DNA of 29,915 nt from JANLVJ01 sp031363945 (GCA_031363945.1 JANLVJ010000004.1:1-29915); one strand, 5' to 3'; positions 6,950-16,282 are shown, counted from the first letter of the stretch. Program-made: numbers and translations. Notes: generated by a model from the letters alone, not told the origin.

Positions 6950-7035
6950 TGATCAGGGCTTGATGAGGATAATTTGGGACTGATCAGGATTTGATCAGGG
7001 CTTGATCAGAATTTGATCAGGGCTTGACCAGGGCC
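6950..7035. repeat. 11-bp tandem repeats (TGATCAGGGCT)
   Basis: Units TGATCAGGGCT or TGATCAGAATT start at 6950, 6981, 6992, 7003, 7014 and 7025 (the last as TGACCAGGGCC), with one irregular 20-bp unit at 6961-6980. Five copies contain the palindrome TGATCA. The array begins 17 nt after the permease stop, in the 311-bp gap between two convergent genes. The rest of the gap holds only the hairpin at 7167-7195. Confidence 0.8.
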
Positions 7036-7166
7036 TGAAAGTATGTCCTGAGCGTTTTAAATCCAGCTATTTATGTCAACGCCTACCTTTTTTATCTCCC
7101 CATGGTTTCTAATCGCCCGGCATTTAAAACTAAAGCCCAATAAGAATTTCCTCCTATTAAACAGAA

Positions 7167-7195
7167 AGAGCCCGTAACGATTAGTTGCGGGCTCT
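7167..7195 (-). terminator. Hairpin terminator downstream of the ABC-F gene
   Basis: AGAGCCCGTAAC and GTTGCGGGCTCT form a 12-bp stem with one G-T pair around a 5-nt loop. It lies 50 nt downstream of the ABC-F stop. On the minus strand the stem is followed by TTCTGTTT, a weak T-rich tail, so it fits termination of that gene better than of the permease. Confidence 0.65.
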
Positions 7196-7244
7196 TCAGG
7201 GTTAGCATATGGGAAGTCTGCACTGCTTCCACAAAAAAAATAAC

Positions 7245-9182
7245 TTAGTTCATCTTTTCAACGATCTGTTCCCATTTCGCATTCATAATTTCAAGATGCT
7301 CCTTGACATGGGTATAAGAGGCGTTTACCCTTTTCAGGCGCTCAGCATCATGGAATATATCGGGCATGGCCAGTTCTTTCTCCAGATCATGCTTTTGAAG
7401 TTCTATGCCGCCAATTTCTTCTTCGATTGACTGTAATTCTTTCTCAAGTTTCTTCTGCTCGACCTGCTCAGCGTGCTTGTTTGGGCCAGAAGCTGCAGCA
7501 ACTTTTACCGGGGCAGAAACAACCTTCTCGGGCGCACGCTCGGCGGTCTTTACCATCTTGCCGGTTACGGGCAGGCCATCTTTTTTCCGGGCGGCATCCC
7601 ATTCTTCGTATTCGGCATAGGTGCCCGGGTATGATTTTATTTCCTGATCTTCTATGAACCAGATTTTATTGGCAACTGAGCTTAAAAAAAACCTGTCGTG
7701 AGAAACAGAAATGAAAGTTCCTTCGAACTGATCAAGGGCCTGTATGAGAATATTTACCGAGGCAATGTCAAGGTGATTGGTTGGCTCATCAAGAATCAGG
7801 AAGTTAGCATCAGAAGTAAGGGATTTAGCAAGGGCGACCCTCGATTTTTCTCCTCCTGAAAGTACCTTTATTTTCTTGAAAACATCATCACCTGTAAATA
7901 GGAAGGCGCCTAAAAGGGTTCTCAGTTCAGTATCGGTGTAAGTTGGTGCAAATGACTGTAATTCCTGAAGCACGGTATTTTCAAGGTTCAATGACTCTAG
8001 CTGATGCTGGGCAAAGAAGGTGCGGCTTACATTATGCCCTTGGTCTACTGTCCCTGCATCGGGTGTATCATCACCGGCAATCAATCGTAGTAAGGTTGAT
8101 TTACCTTTACCGTTGGCACCAATCAGGGCAATTTTATCACCCTTCTCGATCACGGCCGTAGCTTTGGTCAGAATTTGGATCGTTGGAAAAGCTTTGGAGA
8201 TATCTTCCATGGTTACCACATGCCGGCCCGACTGCTTGGTGAACCTGAACTTAAAGGCTACCGAGGGTAGGTCTGACTCAACATCATCAACCCGTACCAG
8301 TTTATCGAGTGATTTGATACGTGACTGAACCATTTTGGCTTTTGATGCCTTGGCCCTGAATCGCTCAATCAGTTTCTCCTCCTGCTTGATTTTACTCTGC
8401 TGATTTTTGAACTCACCCTTTTGAATCAGGGCACGTTCAGTTTTTTCTTCAATATAATCGGTATAGTTACCAGTATAAGAAATCAGACGTCCTCCTCTTG
8501 ATTCCACAATCCTTTCAACTGTGCGGTCAAGGAAGAACCTGTCATGGGAAACGATGACAATAGCGCCTTCAAAATTATTCAGGTAATTCTCTAACCAGAG
8601 AATTGAGGGTAAATCAAGGTGGTTGGTGGGCTCATCGAGCAGCAATAGATCTGGCTGTTGTAAGAGAATCTTTGCAAGCATGACGCGCATTCGCCACCCT
8701 CCTGAGAACTCTTTCAACGGTTTATGGCTCTGTGATGGACTGAAACCTAAACCAGCCAGAATTTCTTCTGCTTTATACTGGATACGGTAGCCATCAAGGG
8801 CTTCAAATTCTTCTTGTTTATCGCTTAATTTTTTTAAGATCTCATCAGAATAATCGGTCTCCATTTTTTCAAGGAGTTCTTCGATTTCATCATGCAGCTG
8901 GTTCTGACGCACGAATGCCTCCATGGCCACATGCAGAATGCCAAATTCACTGTGGTAAGACAGCAGATCCTGATTCAGATAGCCTATTTTAAGGTCTTTT
9001 GTTTTAGAAACAGTTCCAGAAGTGGGCTTTAAGTCGCCTACAAGGATTTTAAGTAAGGTTGTTTTACCTGTACCGTTTGCCCCAATAAGACCTATCTTCT
9101 CTTTTGGCTTTATATGCCAGTCTACCTGATTATATAATGCCCGGGAGCCAAATTCAAAGGTAAGGTCATTAAATGCGATCAT
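7245..9182 (-). CDS. ABC-F family ATPase (Uup/YdiF-like ribosome-associated type)
   Basis: 645 residues with two nucleotide-binding domains and no membrane segments, as in ABC-F proteins that act on ribosomes rather than in transport. NBD1: Walker A GANGTGKTT (34-42), signature FSGGW (159-163), Walker B LLLDEPTNHLD (180-190). A charged linker at about 240-300 corresponds to the P-site tRNA interaction motif region. NBD2: Walker A GANGKGKST (355-363), signature LSGGE (441-445), Walker B LILDEPTNHLD (462-472). An alanine-rich stretch (about 540-565) leads to a predicted coiled-coil C-terminus (about 570-645), as in Uup and several Bacteroidota housekeeping ABC-F proteins. It is probably a general translation factor; an antibiotic-resistance role is possible but not indicated. 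A TACCTTTG promoter box lies upstream. Confidence 0.93.
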   Translation of the reverse strand: MIAFNDLTFEFGSRALYNQVDWHIKPKEKIGLIGANGTGKTTLLKILVGDLKPTSGTVSKTKDLKIGYLNQDLLSYHSEFGILHVAMEAFVRQNQLHDEIEELLEKMETDYSDEILKKLSDKQEEFEALDGYRIQYKAEEILAGLGFSPSQSHKPLKEFSGGWRMRVMLAKILLQQPDLLLLDEPTNHLDLPSILWLENYLNNFEGAIVIVSHDRFFLDRTVERIVESRGGRLISYTGNYTDYIEEKTERALIQKGEFKNQQSKIKQEEKLIERFRAKASKAKMVQSRIKSLDKLVRVDDVESDLPSVAFKFRFTKQSGRHVVTMEDISKAFPTIQILTKATAVIEKGDKIALIGANGKGKSTLLRLIAGDDTPDAGTVDQGHNVSRTFFAQHQLESLNLENTVLQELQSFAPTYTDTELRTLLGAFLFTGDDVFKKIKVLSGGEKSRVALAKSLTSDANFLILDEPTNHLDIASVNILIQALDQFEGTFISVSHDRFFLSSVANKIWFIEDQEIKSYPGTYAEYEEWDAARKKDGLPVTGKMVKTAERAPEKVVSAPVKVAAASGPNKHAEQVEQKKLEKELQSIEEEIGGIELQKHDLEKELAMPDIFHDAERLKRVNASYTHVKEHLEIMNAKWEQIVEKMN

Positions 9183-9273
9183 AACTGTAAAGATTTTTAT
9201 AGCTGGCCCTGGCGCGGATAATATTTAATACTTTTACCCGACTGCTTAAACTGGCCCACATATCATTCTGGCG

Positions 9274-9305
9274 CAAAGGTAAGGCTTATCCAGCATTTAA
9301 ATAAA
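9274..9305 (-). promoter_or_regulatory. Putative Bacteroidota promoter for the ABC-F gene
   Basis: The minus strand reads TTTA, 20 nt, TACCTTTG. This fits the TAnnTTTG -7 consensus of Bacteroidota exactly and has a partial TTTG -33 box. The transcript would have a leader of about 85-90 nt. The -33 box touches the pyrD start codon, so the two divergent genes share this segment. Confidence 0.5.
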
Positions 9306-10342
9306 TGTACCGATTCATAAAACTTTTTCTTTTTTCTTTCGACCCTGAAAAGATTCACCATATGGTCGTAAAATTAACACTGGCTGCTGGTAGAATACCG
9401 GGTTTCAGGATGTTGATTAAGACAATTTATCAGGTCAGGAGCCCTTTACTCGAACGTAAGGTCTTTGGAATTACCTTTCCCAATCCGGTTGGCCTTGGAG
9501 CAGGGTTTGATAAAAATGCTGATTTCTTTCAGAACTTTTTTTCTTTTGGCTTCGGCTTTATAGAAATTGGAACCCTCACACCCAAAGCCCAGCCAGGTAA
9601 TGAAAAGCCCCGTATGTTTCGCCTGCCTGAAGACCAGGCCCTGATAAACCGTATGGGCTTTAACAACGAGGGTGTTGAGCCAGCAGCTCTCAAGCTTGCT
9701 AAATTCAGAGAGCCTGGTATGATTATCGGGGGCAATATTGGCAAGAATAAAGCCACAGCAAATGCTGATGCAAAAAATGACTATGCCTACTGCTTTGAAG
9801 CACTTTACCCCTATGTTGATTATTTTACAGTAAATGTAAGCTCTCCCAATACTCCGGGTTTACGCGAACTTCAGGATAAAGAACCCCTGAAAGAATTGCT
9901 CGGCTTCTTACAGCATCTCAACGAACAAAAGCCTGTTCAGCGTCCAATATTATTAAAGATTGCTCCTGACTTGACAAATTCACAGCTTGACGATATCATT
10001 GAAATAGTTGCCCTGACAGAAATTGCCGGAGTTGTTGCTACCAATACTACTTTGTCTCGGGCTGATTTGAAATCACCTGAAAAAATCAAAAATGAAGCTG
10101 GAGGTTTAAGTGGAAAACCACTTCAAACCAGGTCGACAGAAATTATCCGTTACTTGCATACTCAGTCAAATGGTTCTTTTCCTATAATTGGTGTCGGTGG
10201 AATACATTCTGCTGAAGATGCTTTTGAAAAATTACAGGCAGGTGCATCTCTGGTACAGATTTATACGGGCTTTATTTATGAAGGTCCTGGTATTGTCAGA
10301 AAGATCAATAAGGGCTTAGTTAAATTACTGGCTCAAGACTAG
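9305..10342 (+). CDS. pyrD: Dihydroorotate dehydrogenase (quinone), class 2
   Basis: 345 residues. It catalyses the fourth step of de novo pyrimidine synthesis, oxidising dihydroorotate to orotate with FMN and passing electrons to the membrane quinone pool. The amphipathic N-terminal extension (residues 1-45, MYRFIKLFLFSFDPEKIHHM) is the membrane-association element of class 2 enzymes. FMN and substrate motifs seen: NPVGLGAGFDKNA (60-72), GFIEIGTLTP (84-93), NRMGFNN (115-121), and NVSSPNTPGLR (177-187) with the class 2 catalytic base S180. C-terminal phosphate-binding motifs are GVGGI and QIYTGFIYEGP. Length and motif order are normal. The gene is monocistronic and divergent from the ABC-F gene. 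Confidence 0.97.
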   Translation: MYRFIKLFLFSFDPEKIHHMVVKLTLAAGRIPGFRMLIKTIYQVRSPLLERKVFGITFPNPVGLGAGFDKNADFFQNFFSFGFGFIEIGTLTPKAQPGNEKPRMFRLPEDQALINRMGFNNEGVEPAALKLAKFREPGMIIGGNIGKNKATANADAKNDYAYCFEALYPYVDYFTVNVSSPNTPGLRELQDKEPLKELLGFLQHLNEQKPVQRPILLKIAPDLTNSQLDDIIEIVALTEIAGVVATNTTLSRADLKSPEKIKNEAGGLSGKPLQTRSTEIIRYLHTQSNGSFPIIGVGGIHSAEDAFEKLQAGASLVQIYTGFIYEGPGIVRKINKGLVKLLAQD

Positions 10343-10752
10343 TTTGAAGACAAGACATCAATAGATTTATTACCTCTAATCTTAATTAGCCGTATTAATC
10401 AGCAGGTAATTTCAGCAGGATTAATAAGCCGTACTAAACAGCCGTACTAAAATTTAGTCTTATTCAGCGGTTATTTTAGATGGTTATTAGATATCCATGG
10501 TTGGTTACCCCCAAACCGATGTATTAACGTGTGAAAAGATGAATGCGTTTGAGCCGAATGGTAACCTACACTTGAATCTGGCGATAGATATTTCTACCAA
10601 TACCCTGAATACAGCCTTTCCAGATCAGTATGGGTATGTCAATAGCTCAGCACCTGGTGCTCTTACAGGCCCTCCTTCTAATGTCTAATAAGTACCAGTT
10701 GATGATAAAACTGCTTGTAAAGGCAAATAGAACAAGATCAGAACTGTCAAAT

Positions 10753-10890
10753 CCTGCCCAAAGTAATTAAACTATAGCCGCAATTAGGCTATTGTGCAAT
10801 TAAGCCTGACAAGCAATTATGCCTGCCGAACGTAATTAAACTATAGCCGCATTCAGACTATTGTGCAATTAAGCCTGATGAGCAATTAAG
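10753..10890. repeat. Two 69-bp direct repeats
   Basis: Units start with CCTGCC at 10753 and 10822 and share long identical blocks, for example TAATTAAACTATAGCCGCA and TATTGTGCAATTAAGCCTGA. Similarity decays over the last 15 bp or so of the second unit. Shorter AAGCAATTA-like echoes occur inside each unit. Confidence 0.82.
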
Positions 10891-11032
10891 TCATAAGCAA
10901 ATTGACATAAACCCCGATTTAGCCTTTGTGTTTTTAAGCTTAAACTGAAATTCAGCCGATTATGGTGTCATGCAAAAAGTAAAATTAAGGAATTACAAAA
11001 GTTTTACAAAAACAGTATAAAACTATGAATAA

Positions 11033-11072
11033 ACTTATCCTAAATACGAATGTATTCGTATTTAGGATAAGT
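11033..11072. repeat. Perfect 18-bp inverted repeat (hairpin)
   Basis: ACTTATCCTAAATACGAA (11033-11050) and its exact reverse complement (11055-11072) flank a 4-nt loop TGTA. It lies 56 nt past the stop of the receptor gene. Neither strand has a following T-run, so it is not a textbook intrinsic terminator. It may still block transcription or protect mRNA 3' ends between the convergent genes. Confidence 0.85.
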
Positions 11073-11127
11073 CAAGACCGGTTATAGCTATTTTATTCTT
11101 ATACTTAGAACTGAAAAATAACATTGT

Positions 11128-13593
11128 TTAATTTTCACTAGGTGCTGGGCTGGCATTATCGTCCTTTTCTTTCCCGCCTTTAAATTCTAGTTTTCCAAAC
11201 TTATAACTAAAGCTGATTCCAAATGACCTGAATGGTAACTGACGTAGTTCGGTCTGGTTAAAATTGGTGCCATAGGTTGAAGAATGCTGTACGATGTATT
11301 TATTGAATGGATTAGCAGCGGTGAGACCAATACTTGCCTTTTTATTCATGAACTGCTTGCGTACGGCAAGGTTATAAAAAGCAAATGCGGCATTATGGCC
11401 CTGGATGGTACGCTGGGTTGACCGGTAATTCACGAAAAATTCTGCAGCCAGATTATGTTTAAATTCATAACTGCCATTAAGATTTATCCGGTAAGCAGGT
11501 CCGCTTACTGTTGGGCTACCAGGGTTGCTGGTAATACGGTCAACGAAGAACATATTTGAGCGCAGGTTTAACTTAGGGCCGAGCTTTACTGAGCCATAGA
11601 TATTAACACCTGCACTTATTTCTGAACCTATATTATACCGCTGGTTGATAGAAACATTTGAGTAGGTGATGCCATTTATTGTTTTTAAACTATAGAATGT
11701 GTTGATAGCCTGTATGTCATCTGTATTTTGCCTGTAAATACCTGCTATATAAATCGAAGAACCTTTTTCAAAAGACTTATTAAATCCCAGTTCAAAATTA
11801 TGACCTATTTCAGGCCGTAGATTCACATTTCCCACATTAATATTATGAGGGTCACTTACATTGTAAAATGGGTTTAAATCACCGTAATCGGGGCGCTCTA
11901 TACGGTAGGTATAGCTGATTTTAATTAATTCCTGCTCATTCAGTTTATGCGAAAATACAAGCGTCGGGGAATAAATATGACTTGGAGGAATTGAGGTGCC
12001 GGCAAAATCTGCGCTGGTCAGGGTATACTCATAGCGCAGCCCTGATTTTATATCCAGAAATTTATTAAACAGGGAAAAAGAAGCTGAGAAGTAATAGGCA
12101 AAGATTTTTCGGTTATAGTTAAACCCATATGATTGCCCGGCATTGCTGGCGTAGGTTTTATTGCCCAAAAGTGTGTCGGTCAATACCGTGTTTGAAAGTT
12201 TTTCTATGATGGCCTTGGCCCCTGTTTCGATGGTAAATGATTTTGAAATTGGCTGGGTATAGTCAACGGAAACAGCTGTTTCATGATCATTACCTGGATT
12301 ACTGCTTCTGGTGCCTGTACTGGGGGTAGTACTGTTCATATAATCCTGCTGCTGCTGGGTATGATTAATAGTTTGCCCCGATGTTGAACTATAGAGGAAC
12401 TCAAGTGCCTGATCTTCTTTTTTAAAGGTTTTCTTATAATTTAATGACCAGTCTGTTGACTTCTCATCGAATTTATTCACTGAATTACGTAGGCTTGTCA
12501 AACTATTAATTTGGGCCATATATGCAAGGGTAGTTTGAAACTGGCTGGTAATACCCATTCTGTGATTGCCAAACCGGTTTAAAGAAGTCGAGGCCGTCAG
12601 TTCATCTTTAGGGCTAAGACTATAGGTAAGGTTAAGCCCGCCTTCAAAGCCACCCCTTGTAAACTGATTACGACTGTCCTGTGTTAAATTAATAATCGTA
12701 TCACGTGTTTTATTAAAAGATAAGCGGTGATTATTCACATGGCTACGGCTATTCAGCTGTTCATTACCACTGAAAAATAAATTAACTCCGAATTTCCCTT
12801 TCTTCGCATTTAAATTAAAAGATCCATTTTCAAGTCGGGTTCCAGCTGATAAATTGATACTGCCATTTATTCCTTCTACCTTATTATTCTTCAAAATGAT
12901 ATTAATCACACCACCTGTTCCCTGGGCATCATATTTAGCTCCCGGTACTGTCATAACCTCTATATTCTTAATTTGACTGGCAGGTATAGATTGCAGGGCA
13001 TCAGCCAGACTGGCTCCAAAAATACTTGAAGGTTTACCGTTAATTAGAAAGCGGATATTGGGGTTACCCTGTAATTCAACATTTCCATCTATATCAACTG
13101 TAATCTGAGGCACCTTTTTTAATACATCAAGTGCTACCCCTCCCTGGGAGGTAAGGTCATTTGCTGGGCTGTAAACAAGCTTGTCAATTTTATTAACTAC
13201 CGTAGCCGTGCTAGCGGTAACGGTAATTTCCTGCAGCTTATTTTGAATAGGCTGTAACATCAACTGGCTGATATTAACGCTGGCCGTTGTTGCTGAAAGG
13301 GATATATTTCGTTTGATAGACTGATAGCCGATGAAATCAACTTTCACCATATATGACCCGGCGTCCAGGTTTTTAAATGTAAATTTACCCAGAGCATCGC
13401 TACTTACACCCGTCTGAGGTACAGAACTGCCACTTAGAAATAAAGAAACAGTAGCAAATTCTATGGGCTTTTTGGTAATAGCATCAATCACCTGCCCGTT
13501 GATCTGCCCATTAATTGATATCGGTAATCTTTCTGCGTTTACTTTCTGAAAACATATTATTAAGAAAAAGATGGAAACTAAAATTTTATGCAT
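11128..13593 (-). CDS. TonB-dependent-receptor-like outer-membrane protein with CarboxypepD_reg domain
   Basis: 821 residues. A signal peptide spans residues 1-20 (cleavage after KVNA). A carboxypeptidase-D-like beta-sandwich (about 32-112) holds NGQVIDAITKKPIEFATVSL. A plug-like domain (about 120-237) holds VALDVLKKVPQ, the FLINGKPS loop, SIPASQIKNIEVMTVPGAKYDA as two adjacent blocks, and GTGGVINIILK. The rest is a large beta-barrel of the Bacteroidota outer-membrane barrel family 3 type. This family takes up ligands across the outer membrane using TonB energy or acts as a relative of such receptors; no TonB box or SusD partner is seen. It is not a typical SusC. The GH2 enzyme gene upstream on the same strand is 226 bp away, so they may be functionally linked but probably have separate promoters. 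The ligand is unknown. Confidence 0.88.
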   Translation of the reverse strand: MHKILVSIFFLIICFQKVNAERLPISINGQINGQVIDAITKKPIEFATVSLFLSGSSVPQTGVSSDALGKFTFKNLDAGSYMVKVDFIGYQSIKRNISLSATTASVNISQLMLQPIQNKLQEITVTASTATVVNKIDKLVYSPANDLTSQGGVALDVLKKVPQITVDIDGNVELQGNPNIRFLINGKPSSIFGASLADALQSIPASQIKNIEVMTVPGAKYDAQGTGGVINIILKNNKVEGINGSINLSAGTRLENGSFNLNAKKGKFGVNLFFSGNEQLNSRSHVNNHRLSFNKTRDTIINLTQDSRNQFTRGGFEGGLNLTYSLSPKDELTASTSLNRFGNHRMGITSQFQTTLAYMAQINSLTSLRNSVNKFDEKSTDWSLNYKKTFKKEDQALEFLYSSTSGQTINHTQQQQDYMNSTTPSTGTRSSNPGNDHETAVSVDYTQPISKSFTIETGAKAIIEKLSNTVLTDTLLGNKTYASNAGQSYGFNYNRKIFAYYFSASFSLFNKFLDIKSGLRYEYTLTSADFAGTSIPPSHIYSPTLVFSHKLNEQELIKISYTYRIERPDYGDLNPFYNVSDPHNINVGNVNLRPEIGHNFELGFNKSFEKGSSIYIAGIYRQNTDDIQAINTFYSLKTINGITYSNVSINQRYNIGSEISAGVNIYGSVKLGPKLNLRSNMFFVDRITSNPGSPTVSGPAYRINLNGSYEFKHNLAAEFFVNYRSTQRTIQGHNAAFAFYNLAVRKQFMNKKASIGLTAANPFNKYIVQHSSTYGTNFNQTELRQLPFRSFGISFSYKFGKLEFKGGKEKDDNASPAPSEN

Positions 13594-13819
13594 GAAGAAA
13601 AATTAATTTGATCATGATAACCCAACATTTAGGTGTGAATCTGTAGCTAGCCCTAATTTTACATGATTCAGCATTTATATGCTCGCCTGACAGACATAAT
13701 AAATTACCCGGGGGAGTCTTAAAGAATTATCCTAGCATTGAAATAAAGTGAAAATTTTATTAAAAATAGGGTGTAAAATGAGTCTAGCATGCTGTAAACT
13801 TTAAGGAAGTCTACCTTAT

Positions 13820-16201
13820 TTATTTACTGCTCACATCAAGCTTAGCAGACTTTAACCCAGGTGAGCTTGCTTCAAGCTGTATTAAACCTGCTGTATGATT
13901 TCCCTTTATCACTACTAGTGCCATACCATTAAATGCCTTACGTTCACTAGCCTGAAAAGGTTCAAGGCTGATTTCATTTCCATTATCAACTCCTGCGACC
14001 TCACCCGCACCTTTTACAGAAAAGTGTATTTGGTTACTGGCATCTGGCACCTGAATACCGTTTTTATCGAGTATGCGTACGGTTACAAAAGAGAGGTCCT
14101 GTCCTCCTGAATGAATTGTTTTACGGTCAGCAGAGGTAGAGATACTAAAGGCTTTATCAGCTGTCTGTACTGAATCTTTCACAACCTCATGACCATTTTT
14201 ATAACCGACTGCCAGCAGTTTGCCTGGTTCAAAAGGCACTTTCCAGCTAACATGAAATTTTTCCTGGTCAGCAAAAAGTTTAACCCCTAAAGGCTTACCA
14301 TTTAAAACTAGACGTACTTCATCACAATTTGTATAGGCCCAGACATCAATTAACTGTCCTACAGTCCAATTCCAGTGCGGTAGTAAATGAACAATTGGTT
14401 TAGCGGTCCACTGACTCTGATACATGTAAAAACCATCCTTTGGAAACCCACAAAGGTCTATAAAACCAAAATACGATGAATGTGCCGGATAATCGTAGGG
14501 TGTTGGTTCTCCGATATAATCAAATCCTGTCCAGACGAATGTGCCTGCTATGAAATCACGGTCTTTGACAGCTTTCCAACCTGCTTCTGCTGATGAACCC
14601 CATTCTATAACACAGTTATCATATGAGGAACAGAAAAGATCAGAAGTCTTTAAAATAGTAGAGTCTGCAGGCATATGGTAAATACCACGGGTTGATAGTG
14701 CAGAGGCCGTTTCACTGCCAAAAAACTTTCTTAATGGATACTGCATATGCTGTTTATCATATTCATAGATATGGTAGTTTATACCTGCTACATCAAGGGC
14801 ATCTACGAAACCGTTCTTATCTGCGGCCACAATATTATCACAAGCTGAAGTGACAAACCTGGTGGTATCATATTTCTTAACGATTGATGCCAGTTCTGCT
14901 GCCATCTTACCACCTTCAGGCATACGCTGTTCTGGAATTTCATTACCAATACTCCACAAGATAATACTTGGATGATTGCGATCACGAAGTACCATATCTG
15001 AAAGATCCCGTACATGCCAGGCAGCATAATCGAGGTGATAATCATACGGGTTCTTTGCAACCTGCCAATAGTCAAATGCCTCATCAACAACAAGAAGCCC
15101 CATACGGTCACAAAGATCAAGTAGTTCAGGTGCAGGCGGATTATGGCTGGTACGAATGGCATTTACACCCGCCGATTTAAGAATTTCAAGCTTGCGCTGC
15201 ATAGCCCTGTCATTAAAGGCCGCACCCAGACAACCTAGATCATGGTGATCACAAACACCAAGAATTTTAAGTCTCCTGCCATTCAGGTAAAATCCACTAT
15301 CAGCTGTAAAATTGATTGACCTGATTCCAAATGCCTGTGAATAGGTATCAAGAATGACCTTACCCTCATTCAGCCGGCTGACAATTTTATATAAATTTGG
15401 TTTATTGACATCCCATAGGGCTGCTCCTGAAACCTGAAATTCTGTTTTTATTTTTATACTATCACCTCCCGCCAGAGAAAAAGCCAGGTGGTTACTGGTG
15501 AGAACCTTGCCATCAGGTGTCAGCAGATCATCCGTTTCTGTTATGGTATGGTTCTGTTTTGAGTGATTATAAATCCAGTTCTCCCCATTTACCCGTGCAT
15601 TTTTTTTAAGAATAGTAGCAATAATGGCAGAGCGCCAGGGCTGAATCTGAACTTCATGATTTCTTATAAGCCATACATGCCGGAAAATGCCTGAACCTGA
15701 GTACCAGCGTGAATTTGGCTGTTTAGAATTATCAACTTTAACAGCCAGTACATTCGTTTGCCCGGCAGGATTCATGTAGGAGGTCAGATCATAAATAAAA
15801 CTGCTAAAACCGTATGGTCTGATACCCAGGTAATGTCCGTTGATCCATACCTGGGCATTTTTATAAACGCCATCAAACTCAATTGACAATCGTTTGCCGA
15901 AAACTGAATTCTCGCTGGTAAAATGCTTTCTATACCATCCCAAACCGCCTGGTAAAGCACCCCCATTTGCACCTGACAGACTGTTTTTGCTAAACTTGCC
16001 ACTGATGCTCCAGTCATGGGGTAAATCCAGAAGTAACCAGTTTTTTTCATTAAAATTAATTTTTTGGGCTCCAGAATTCTGTCCAGATTTAAACAACCAG
16101 CTCTGATCAAAATTGATACGGCCTGTCGATTGTGCCAGTGTAGATTGAGCTGCAGAAAAAATCAGGCATGCCGCAATAATTAAATGTTTAAAGAACTTCA
16201 T
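13820..16201 (-). CDS. Secreted glycoside hydrolase family 2 (beta-galactosidase-like)
   Basis: 793 residues with a signal peptide at 1-23 (cut near STLAQ), so it is periplasmic or exported. Domain order is a sugar-binding jelly roll (about 27-180), an immunoglobulin-like domain (about 185-293), a TIM barrel (about 295-600), and C-terminal beta domains of the DUF4982/Ig type (about 605-793). The catalytic acid/base is E421 in WSIGNE and the probable nucleophile is E497 in FFGSETAS. The barrel motifs GVCDHHDLG, RTSHNPPAPE and FVWTGFDYIGEPTPY fit exo-acting beta-galactosidases and relatives of Bacteroidota; beta-glucuronidase or other GH2 specificity cannot be excluded. The second strand region of the Ig domain (residues 200-225) is shorter and less regular than I expect for the family. 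It is possibly co-regulated with the receptor gene downstream. Confidence 0.92.
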   Translation of the reverse strand: MKFFKHLIIAACLIFSAAQSTLAQSTGRINFDQSWLFKSGQNSGAQKINFNEKNWLLLDLPHDWSISGKFSKNSLSGANGGALPGGLGWYRKHFTSENSVFGKRLSIEFDGVYKNAQVWINGHYLGIRPYGFSSFIYDLTSYMNPAGQTNVLAVKVDNSKQPNSRWYSGSGIFRHVWLIRNHEVQIQPWRSAIIATILKKNARVNGENWIYNHSKQNHTITETDDLLTPDGKVLTSNHLAFSLAGGDSIKIKTEFQVSGAALWDVNKPNLYKIVSRLNEGKVILDTYSQAFGIRSINFTADSGFYLNGRRLKILGVCDHHDLGCLGAAFNDRAMQRKLEILKSAGVNAIRTSHNPPAPELLDLCDRMGLLVVDEAFDYWQVAKNPYDYHLDYAAWHVRDLSDMVLRDRNHPSIILWSIGNEIPEQRMPEGGKMAAELASIVKKYDTTRFVTSACDNIVAADKNGFVDALDVAGINYHIYEYDKQHMQYPLRKFFGSETASALSTRGIYHMPADSTILKTSDLFCSSYDNCVIEWGSSAEAGWKAVKDRDFIAGTFVWTGFDYIGEPTPYDYPAHSSYFGFIDLCGFPKDGFYMYQSQWTAKPIVHLLPHWNWTVGQLIDVWAYTNCDEVRLVLNGKPLGVKLFADQEKFHVSWKVPFEPGKLLAVGYKNGHEVVKDSVQTADKAFSISTSADRKTIHSGGQDLSFVTVRILDKNGIQVPDASNQIHFSVKGAGEVAGVDNGNEISLEPFQASERKAFNGMALVVIKGNHTAGLIQLEASSPGLKSAKLDVSSK

Positions 16202-16217
16202 AGATTAGTCGAGCGAA

Positions 16218-16248
16218 CAAATACAGATTGGTAAGGTTTCAATACAAT
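16218..16248 (-). promoter_or_regulatory. Possible promoter of the GH2 gene
   Basis: The minus strand reads ATTG, 19 nt, TGTATTTG, which differs from the TAnnTTTG -7 box at one base. It ends only 17 nt from the ATG, giving a very short leader, so the assignment is tentative. The 81-bp gap must also hold the promoter of the divergent barrel protein gene. Confidence 0.35.
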
Positions 16249-16282
16249 CTAAAATAACTAATTTCAACGCATAATTCAGCTC

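Larger units (their letters stand above)
10343..11127. other. 785-bp gene-poor convergent intergenic region
   Basis: The region lies between the ends of pyrD and the TonB-type receptor gene. It contains three copies of AGCCGTAYTAA (10388, 10427, 10440), two 69-bp direct repeats (10753-10890) and a perfect 18-bp hairpin (11033-11072). A 63-codon plus-strand frame (10497-10688) is open but has no recognisable features and is not called. No RNA gene is recognised. Confidence 0.7.

Noticed and set aside
7405..8328. Several plus-strand frames antisense to the ABC-F gene
   Set aside because: They are Ser/Arg/Pro-rich reverse-frame shadows of conserved ABC-F sequence with no motifs of their own.
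10497..10688. 63-codon plus-strand ORF in the pyrD-receptor gap
   Set aside because: No recognisable motif, no good ribosome-binding site, and it lies in a repeat-rich non-coding gap. Nothing supports translation.
15784..16110. 108-codon minus-strand frame inside the GH2 gene
   Set aside because: It lies wholly within the GH2 coding region in another frame; the GH2 frame carries the signal peptide and domain motifs.
11128..16201. Complete polysaccharide utilisation locus
   Set aside because: The receptor is not a typical SusC and there is no SusD-like gene, no sigma/anti-sigma pair and no second glycosidase in the window.
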